This document shows positions 58,524 to 64,000 of a stretch of DNA of 64,000 bases, in pieces. Source of the DNA: Streptococcaceae bacterium ESL0729. GTDB taxonomy: Bacteria; Bacillota; Bacilli; Lactobacillales; Streptococcaceae. The position numbers and the translations under genes were made by a program. The DNA lies in the NCBI GenBank assembly GCA_029391995.1, contig CP113924.1, positions 1,333,001 through 1,397,000 on the forward strand. The letters run 5' to 3'. Under the pieces are notes generated by a model. The model was not told the origin of the DNA. It did not search any database and worked only from the letters and a program-made list of their open reading frames with translations. Each line of letters begins with the position of its first letter. Position 1 is the stretch's first letter.

Positions 58524-59453
58524 TTAATTTTGGTAGGTAATGTTAAGGGTTATTGTGCCTGTTGTGGCCGTAAGGTTTGCTAGGTCAAGATTTTGACCAT
58601 TAATCTTGATGCTTACACCTTGCACAACACCCAGAGTTATAATACTAGTAGTTGTTCGGTCAGTAAGTTTGGTTTGAGCTGACTTATTTGTAGGACTTAG
58701 GATAAGACCTGTGGCCAAATCTGAGTTGGTCACAGAAATCCATGAGCTGACATTATCTGCTACAGTAAGCTCGATACTTACAGGATTACTTGCATCAGTA
58801 ACCTGAGCTGTTATGGCAGCCCCTGTGCCTGTAAGCGTGATTTGTTCCGCCTTTTTAGGAGCTTCCTTACTGGTTTCATCCTTACTTGTGCTTGTACTTG
58901 ACTGGTCCTTATTTTCAGAGGTTTTTTGCTGATTGTCTTGTTCACTACTTATGTGACTACTTGTTTGACTGCTGGTCTGGCTTATTTTGTCACCAGTTGG
59001 CAGCAAGGCCTTGGGACGATTTAGAAAAACAACCAAAAAGACACCAACCAGGATTAAAAGGGCTGCACCTGAAAGTAAAATTAAGGGCAAGCGTGCCTTA
59101 AGTTTTTCATGAAAACTTTTTCTTTCCCTCTCCTGCTCCCTCTCATCTATTTCAAAATCGGCTAGACTGGCCTTGAAATCATCTGTATATGAATCAAGTA
59201 CCTCCTCTTCTCCGATTTTTTGACCACTTTCATAGTAGTTGATTAAGGGACCATAATCAATACCCAGACGGTCTGAGTACTGCTTGATATAAGCACGCAC
59301 ATAGAAGCTTCCTGGAATAAGCTTATAGTCATCTGCTTCAAGGGCTAAGATATACTTTCTCTTGATTCGTGTCGTCTCCACAGCTTCATCAACAGTCCAA
59401 CCCTTCTCTCGCCGCATATGGGCCAGGAATTCTCCAGCTGTTTTAGCTTTCAT
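58524..59453 (-). CDS. rodZ: RodZ-family cell-shape protein
   Basis: 309 aa: cytoplasmic helix-turn-helix (about 1-80, GEFLAHMRREKGWTVDEAVETTRIKRKYILALE ... FYVRAYIKQYSDRLGID), one membrane helix (about 125-147), a Ser/Thr/Gln/Lys linker (about 150-200) and an extracellular DUF4115 beta domain. Connects the elongation machinery to the membrane in rods and ovococci. Between the M16 genes and pgsA, the streptococcal order. Confidence 0.92.
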   Translation of the reverse strand: MKAKTAGEFLAHMRREKGWTVDEAVETTRIKRKYILALEADDYKLIPGSFYVRAYIKQYSDRLGIDYGPLINYYESGQKIGEEEVLDSYTDDFKASLADFEIDEREQERERKSFHEKLKARLPLILLSGAALLILVGVFLVVFLNRPKALLPTGDKISQTSSQTSSHISSEQDNQQKTSENKDQSSTSTSKDETSKEAPKKAEQITLTGTGAAITAQVTDASNPVSIELTVADNVSSWISVTNSDLATGLILSPTNKSAQTKLTDRTTTSIITLGVVQGVSIKINGQNLDLANLTATTGTITLNITYQN

Positions 59454-59536
59454 ACTACCTCCTTTCTCAATCTTTCTTTCTTAATTATTTGTTACAAGTA
59501 TACAATTATTTTAATCATTTTTAAAGGTCTAAGTAC

Positions 59537-60832
59537 CTAGCCCTCTAGTCGCTTCTTAATACAAAAGACACTTTTTTGCAGGGAAGCTAGGAATTTTCTT
59601 CCATTGTCTCTTACAAGTTCCAAGTTAATTTTTTCTAAAACCTGCGGATAATCAAAGAAGGTAAGTCCTTCGTAGATATTTGATGCAAATTGATTGGCAA
59701 TAAATTCAAGAGAATTCATGCTCTTAAAGTAGTTGCCCAAGTAATCCTTCTTGATGAGCCTTAGATGATCTTCAGTAAAATCAGGGTCAAGCTCAAAATT
59801 ATTTAAGGCAGCCGTAAGCTCTTCTTCTAGGAACTTTATGTCCTCGCTGTCGCAGGTAAAGCTTGCCATATGAAAACGCTCATGAAGCTCAAAGTTGTAG
59901 TCAAAGGAGTCGTCGATTACCCCTTCATTGTAGAGCCTTTCGTACCTTTTGCTGGTCGAACCAAAGAGCATGGTCAAAAGGAAGAAGTTGGACATCCTAT
60001 AGGTTAGAAGTTCCTTGCCATCTTGCGGCAAGAGATCTCCTCCCCTAAAGCCTAGGGCAAATTTGCTGTTTACAAGATCCATCTCTATCTGCCTATAGGC
60101 TAGGGAATCCTCAGCTTCAAACTCCCTTCTTTTGATTTGTCGGGCTTGTGGCAAGGTCTTTTGGGCCTGATTATTGCGGACGAAATCCGCCATCTGTTTG
60201 ATATCAAAGGGACCTGTGATGAAAAGACTCATATTTTTTGGCTGATAGAAGGTCTTATAATTTTCGTAAAGGTCACAAGCTGTAATGTCACTAATACTCT
60301 TGGGACTACCAGCTATATCAGCAGCAAGAGGGGATCCTGGATAGAGATTTTCTAGGAGACCAAAGTAAAGCCTCCAGTCAGGGTCATCTTGATACATCTG
60401 AATCTCCTGGGTGATGATCCCCTGCTCACTTGCCACACCCTCCTCGGTAAAGTAAGGCTCCTGAACAAAATCCAAAAGTAGACCTAGACTCTCATAAACC
60501 TCTTCACTTGTCGAAAAGAGGTAGCTGGTTCTTTCAAAGCTTGTAAAGGCATTACTGGCTGCTCCAAGTCTTGCAAAGTCTTGAAAGACATCGCCAGATT
60601 CTTTTTCAAAAAGTTTATGCTCCAAAAAATGGGCAATTCCTTCTGGATAAGTCTTGAAAGAATCTCCGTCATAGGGAGTAAATGATGTATCTAAAGAGCC
60701 AAACTTAGTGGTAAAAAGGGCATAGGTCTTATTGTAGGAAGGCATAGGCAGATAATAGACCCTTAGGCCATTTGCTAAATCTTCCTGGTAGAGGGCCTCT
60801 TCTACCGCCTGGTATTCAATCTTCTTAAGCAT
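59537..60832 (-). CDS. M16-family zinc protease (YfmH-like)
   Basis: 431 aa with the inverted zinc motif HFLEH (about 65-69, GIAHFLEHKLFEKE) and the downstream Glu region EQGIITQEIQMY. Catalytic partner of the adjacent inactive subunit. ATG at 60832 overlaps the upstream stop by 8 bp. Substrate unknown; the pair is conserved near rodZ-pgsA. Confidence 0.9.
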   Translation of the reverse strand: MLKKIEYQAVEEALYQEDLANGLRVYYLPMPSYNKTYALFTTKFGSLDTSFTPYDGDSFKTYPEGIAHFLEHKLFEKESGDVFQDFARLGAASNAFTSFERTSYLFSTSEEVYESLGLLLDFVQEPYFTEEGVASEQGIITQEIQMYQDDPDWRLYFGLLENLYPGSPLAADIAGSPKSISDITACDLYENYKTFYQPKNMSLFITGPFDIKQMADFVRNNQAQKTLPQARQIKRREFEAEDSLAYRQIEMDLVNSKFALGFRGGDLLPQDGKELLTYRMSNFFLLTMLFGSTSKRYERLYNEGVIDDSFDYNFELHERFHMASFTCDSEDIKFLEEELTAALNNFELDPDFTEDHLRLIKKDYLGNYFKSMNSLEFIANQFASNIYEGLTFFDYPQVLEKINLELVRDNGRKFLASLQKSVFCIKKRLEG

Positions 60833-62117
60833 CCTGGTCATCTCCCTTCAAAAAATAAATGGTCTCTAGGCTTACAAGCTGTGCAACCCTTACAACATCT
60901 TCTGAACTAACCTCAAAAAGGGCTTCAAGCCAGCTTTCCTGATCCTTATAAAGATTTGGAAACTCAGCTTGAATAAAGGCCTGCTCAATCAAGTTAGCTG
61001 GAGAATCTTGTGCTAGCTTATAAGAAGTTTCAAGCATTTTTTTGGTTTGTTCAAGGTCTTCCTGGCTAAAATCACCAAGCCTCATGGCTTCAACTTCTTG
61101 GCCGACAAGAAAAATAACCCTGTCTTTTTTAGCAGCTTCAATCCCTGCTCTAATCCTTAAGAATCCTCGGTAAGAATCAAGGGAGCTTGAAGCATAGTAA
61201 GCAAGCCCCTCCTTCTCCCTAACATTCATAAATAGCTTGGAGTGAGCAAAGCCACCTAAAATCCCATTGTAGACCAAGAGAGCCATATAAAGACTATCTC
61301 CAAAGTAGACAGGAAGATTGTAGGCAAATTCAATAATCGACTGATTGGCTGGCTTATCTTCTTCAACAAGCTCAAACTCCTTGAGCTCTTGCCTGTAAAA
61401 GTAGTCGGTAGGTTTTGGAGACAAGGTATCATTTGCTCGGTCTGTAAAAGCAAATTTTTTAAAGCTTTCCTCAATAAAAGCTTCAGTCTGGTCATCAAAA
61501 TCCCCCAGAACAAATAGGTCAATCTCATCTTCCTTAAGCATTTTTTGGTAATACTTATAGGTGGTAAAACGGTCCTCAGCCCTAACGAGATCAGCTGTGG
61601 CACTACTTGGAAGCTTCATGTCACTATCCGTGAAATAAAGGCTGGTCAACCTCTGACTGGCGTAGTAGGACCTGTCTTCAACGCTTGCTTCCAAATACTT
61701 TATGAGATTTTTTTGCTCCCTCAAATAGGTCTCACGGTCAAAGGACAGCTGCCCCCCGCTTGTACTAAGAAGGGGATTAAAAATCACATCACCTAGGAAG
61801 GTCAAAGCCTCCTGTAAAAGGCCTGGATCCTTTACCAAATTAGGATTAACAAGGGATAGATTAATGGTTAGAAGGTGCTTTTTACCCTTTTTGGCCACCC
61901 TGGTTGAAAAAGTAGCCCCGTACATGTCTGAAAGCTTCAAGTCAAGATCTCTGTTACTGGTAAGATTTTTATTGCTGGTCTCCCACAGGTTTGAGATTAA
62001 AATCCTGTTGGCTAAAATTTGAGCCTTAAAATCAGCCTTAAAACGAATGACAAAACTTACAGTCTTGAATTTCTTCTCCTTTATTATAGTCAGATTAACA
62101 CCTTTTTTTAGCTGCAT
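60825..62117 (-). CDS. M16-family protease-like protein lacking the zinc motif (YfmF-like)
   Basis: 430-aa M16 homologue without HxxEH in the N-terminal domain, hence the probable non-catalytic subunit of a heterodimer with the next gene. MQLKKGVNLTIIKEKKFKT start with GGGCGG upstream; a start 12 codons earlier is possible. First gene of the rodZ-pgsA direction. Confidence 0.88.
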   Translation of the reverse strand: MQLKKGVNLTIIKEKKFKTVSFVIRFKADFKAQILANRILISNLWETSNKNLTSNRDLDLKLSDMYGATFSTRVAKKGKKHLLTINLSLVNPNLVKDPGLLQEALTFLGDVIFNPLLSTSGGQLSFDRETYLREQKNLIKYLEASVEDRSYYASQRLTSLYFTDSDMKLPSSATADLVRAEDRFTTYKYYQKMLKEDEIDLFVLGDFDDQTEAFIEESFKKFAFTDRANDTLSPKPTDYFYRQELKEFELVEEDKPANQSIIEFAYNLPVYFGDSLYMALLVYNGILGGFAHSKLFMNVREKEGLAYYASSSLDSYRGFLRIRAGIEAAKKDRVIFLVGQEVEAMRLGDFSQEDLEQTKKMLETSYKLAQDSPANLIEQAFIQAEFPNLYKDQESWLEALFEVSSEDVVRVAQLVSLETIYFLKGDDQDA

Positions 62118-62236
62118 ATTCCGCCCTTTCTTCTCCTTGAATGATGTTTTCATTATAACAGATTTAGCAGGAAAAATTGCTAATCTTTATTTGGATTTGA
62201 TCTCATGGGAAAGATTAATTTACAGGCTAAGATTAT

Positions 62237-62256
62237 CTACCATTTTATGGTAGAAT
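62237..62256 (+). promoter_or_regulatory. yaaA-recF promoter with palindrome
   Basis: Perfect repeat CTACCAT-TTT-ATGGTAG (62237-62253) overlapping an extended -10 (TGGTAGAAT, hexamer 62251-62256). The ATG is 6 nt further, at the predicted +1. Confidence 0.6.
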
Positions 62257-62262
62257 AGGGGC

Positions 62263-62613
62263 ATGAATTATATACTATTTGATGAATTTATCACCCTTGG
62301 CAAACTGCTCAAGGAGATTGATATGATAAGTAGCGGTGGGGCCGCTAAGGCCTTCCTCGCTGAGAACACTATTATTATGAACGGGGAATTTGAGAACCGT
62401 CGCGGAAGAAAATTACGGGTGGGTGACCGCCTTGAATTTCCAGATTTTAACCTAGTCATCGAGATTTCTGCCCCAAGCGAGGAGGAAAGGGCTGAATTCC
62501 TAGAAGAAAAGGAAGAAAAAGAGCGAGTTAAGGAAATCGTTGCAAGACTTAATAAGGAAAATAAAAAAACAACCAAAAAACCTGCCAAACCTCGCTTTCC
62601 TGGAGTAAAATAA
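62263..62613 (+). CDS. yaaA: S4-domain RNA-binding protein YaaA
   Basis: 116 aa: S4 fold (about 8-70; ITLGKLLKEIDMISSGGAAKAFLAE, NGEFENRRGRKLRVGDRLEF) plus a charged C-terminal tail of Lys/Glu. Sits directly before recF (stop TAA then ATG), as in B. subtilis and streptococci. Probably leaderless. Role in ribosome assembly has been suggested for the family. Confidence 0.92.
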   Translation: MNYILFDEFITLGKLLKEIDMISSGGAAKAFLAENTIIMNGEFENRRGRKLRVGDRLEFPDFNLVIEISAPSEEERAEFLEEKEEKERVKEIVARLNKENKKTTKKPAKPRFPGVK

Positions 62614-63741
62614 ATGAAGCTAGAAAATATCTCTCTTAGAAATTTCAGGAATTATGATAGTTTGGACCTTGACTTCCATCCCAATTTGAATATCTTCCTG
62701 GGGCAAAATGCCCAAGGTAAGACCAACATCTTAGAGAGTATTTACTTCCTAGCCCTCACCAAAAGTCACAGGACTTCAAGTGACAAGGATCTCATCAAGT
62801 GGGAGAGTAGTCAGATGAAGGTGGCTGGCAGCCTTAAAAAAAATCACACCAAGTTACCTCTTGAAATCAACTCGGGTAAGGAGGGGCGAAAGACCAAGGT
62901 CAATCACCTAATCCAGCAAAAATTAGCTGACTATATCGGTCAGATGAAGGTTATCATGTTTGCTCCAGAGGACTTATCAATCATTAAAGGTAGTCCCAGT
63001 CTAAGAAGGCGTTTTATCGACATGGAAATCAGCCAGCTTAGATCCATCTATCTCTATGATTCCATCTACTACAATAAAATCCTCAAGGAACGCAATGCCT
63101 ACCTTAAGTTTGATGGTAAAAAGATTGATGAAACCTATCTAAGCGTCCTTGATGACCAATTGATTGATTATGGTAGTAAAATTATCGAGCACAGGATAAG
63201 TTTCATCAGACATTTAGAAAATTTAGCCCAAAAACTTCACTTTAAGTTGAGCCATGGTCTTGAGGATTTAACTATCAGCTATAAGTCTAATGTTAAGCTA
63301 AGTAATGACCAGCCCACCCTTTCAACTATCAGGGAAGACTTTAAGAATCAAATCCACAAAAATAGGGAAAAGGAGCTCATCCGCCACCAGACCTTGGTTG
63401 GGCCTCATAGGGATGACTTAGAGTTTTTTATCAATGGCATTAATGTGGCCGACTTTGGCTCCCAGGGCCAGCAAAGAACGACAGCCCTATCTGTCAGGCT
63501 GGCTGAAATTGATTTAATCTTTGAGGAAAGTGGTGACTATCCCATCCTCCTTCTTGATGATGTCATGAGTGAGCTTGATAATATGAGACAGCTTGATCTA
63601 CTTGAGACCATTCTTGGGAAGACTCAAACCTTTATTACCACAACAACCCTTGATCATCTTAAAAATCTACCAGCCAACATGGAGGTCTTCCAGGTGGAAA
63701 AAGGTAGTATTTCCCCTCAAGATAAACTAGCCGAAATATAG
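62614..63741 (+). CDS. recF: DNA replication and repair protein RecF
   Basis: 375-aa ABC-type ATPase with Walker A FLGQNAQGKTNIL (about 28-40), signature FGSQGQQRTTALSVRLAE (about 286-303) and Walker B PILLLDDVMSELD (about 310-322). Loads RecA at gaps. Immediately after yaaA without gap; likely one transcript. Terminated by a bidirectional hairpin. Confidence 0.97.
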   Translation: MKLENISLRNFRNYDSLDLDFHPNLNIFLGQNAQGKTNILESIYFLALTKSHRTSSDKDLIKWESSQMKVAGSLKKNHTKLPLEINSGKEGRKTKVNHLIQQKLADYIGQMKVIMFAPEDLSIIKGSPSLRRRFIDMEISQLRSIYLYDSIYYNKILKERNAYLKFDGKKIDETYLSVLDDQLIDYGSKIIEHRISFIRHLENLAQKLHFKLSHGLEDLTISYKSNVKLSNDQPTLSTIREDFKNQIHKNREKELIRHQTLVGPHRDDLEFFINGINVADFGSQGQQRTTALSVRLAEIDLIFEESGDYPILLLDDVMSELDNMRQLDLLETILGKTQTFITTTTLDHLKNLPANMEVFQVEKGSISPQDKLAEI

Positions 63742-63748
63742 AAGACAC

Positions 63749-63774
63749 AAAAAAAGAGGCCAAGCCTCTTTTTT
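63749..63774. terminator. Bidirectional terminator between recF and ezrA
   Basis: AAAAAAGAGGC / GCCTCTTTTTT with 3-nt loop. Confidence 0.9.
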
Positions 63775-63775
63775 C

Positions 63776-64000
63776 TTATCTAATTTCCCTGTAATCAGGA
63801 ATTTCTTTGTTGTTAAAGTAGAAGTTACTGATACGGTCAACTGCTCCAGGTTCAACAGATTCAAGAGCATCTGAGATATCCTCACGGGCCTTATCATATT
63901 CCCATTCATTATCGAAAATATCTACTGCACGGTTGAAGGCTTTTGCTACCTCACCATCAGTTGTCTTATAGCGATTTGAATACTGGATTAATTGCTCTGA
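63776..64000 (-). CDS. ezrA: Septation ring regulator EzrA, C-terminal end (partial)
   Basis: The last 74 residues are encoded before the window ends: EQLIQYSNRYKTTDGEVAKAF, NEWEYDKAREDISDALESVEPGAVDRISNFY and DYREIR at the end. The pattern of an alpha-helical stretch ending with LExVEPGxxxR matches the EzrA C-terminus, which controls FtsZ ring placement. The frame stays open to the window edge. Assignment is from the C-terminal motif; the N-terminal membrane helix is outside. Confidence 0.75.
   Translation of the reverse strand, partial: SEQLIQYSNRYKTTDGEVAKAFNRAVDIFDNEWEYDKAREDISDALESVEPGAVDRISNFYFNNKEIPDYREIR

Overview
The window is AT-rich, densely coded DNA from a low-GC Gram-positive, most likely a member of the Streptococcaceae. 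Both the protein families and the gene order point there: ezrA / yaaA-recF / M16 protease pair / rodZ / pgsA / ecfA1-ecfA2-ecfT, argG-argH-rnpA-yidC-khpB-rpmH, nrdD-small ORF-nrdG, and dut-radA-PIN/TRAM protein-gltX all recall the streptococcal and lactococcal chromosome. Several WxL-type wall proteins, which are common in Lactococcus and Enterococcus but not typical of Streptococcus, suggest a Lactococcus- or Floricoccus-like genus rather than Streptococcus proper. The species cannot be named from the sequence alone. I see no prophage, insertion sequence, CRISPR array or rRNA operon; there is one tRNA-Leu.

Layout. 1-6 kb: an endopeptidase of the PepO family (cut by the window edge), the anaerobic ribonucleotide reductase operon with tandem NrdR boxes, and pepA. 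6-15 kb: a large membrane protein, the ireB-ruvX-DUF1292 operon, rpmH, khpB-yidC-rnpA and argG-argH with candidate ArgR boxes. 14.4-19 kb is an accessory stretch with a small membrane protein behind an 18-codon leader ORF, a small secreted Cys/His protein, tRNA-Leu, a DUF1648 protein, a DHFR-like reductase, a VTT-domain (TVP38-like) protein and lrgAB. 19-25.5 kb: glycerol catabolism (glpK-glpO-glpF, with a candidate cre), an Mga-like regulator and a DtxR-family metal regulator. 25.5-29 kb: a small WxL protein and a manganese/iron-type ABC transporter with two DtxR-like operators. 29-35 kb: lipoate ligase plus the complete pyruvate dehydrogenase complex as one operon. 35-44 kb: gltX, ispF/ispD, PIN/TRAM protein, radA, dut, DUF975, rhomboid and 5-formyl-THF cyclo-ligase. 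44-50.7 kb: cold-shock protein, AdcA-ZinT zinc lipoprotein, the acetylated diaminopimelate branch (dapD, dapL) and the energy module of ECF vitamin transporters. 50.8-57.6 kb: four WxL-type surface proteins, two of them large tandem paralogues with beta-helix adhesin-like regions. 57.9-64 kb: pgsA, rodZ, M16 pair, yaaA-recF and the end of ezrA.

How it fits together. Most genes are housekeeping. The glp operon feeds glycerol into glycolysis through an H2O2-producing oxidase. lplA supplies lipoate to the adjacent PDH E2. The metal genes form a likely circuit: a DtxR-type repressor, matching operators and a transporter. The least ordinary part is the WxL surface locus, which lies between pgsA and ecfA1 (neighbours in streptococci). 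Its 241-aa member has a roughly 300-nt, strongly base-paired mRNA leader. Two promoters (ecfA1 and yaaA-recF) sit so close to the start codon that the transcripts are probably leaderless. Reported starts were chosen by Shine-Dalgarno placement; several genes use TTG or GTG.
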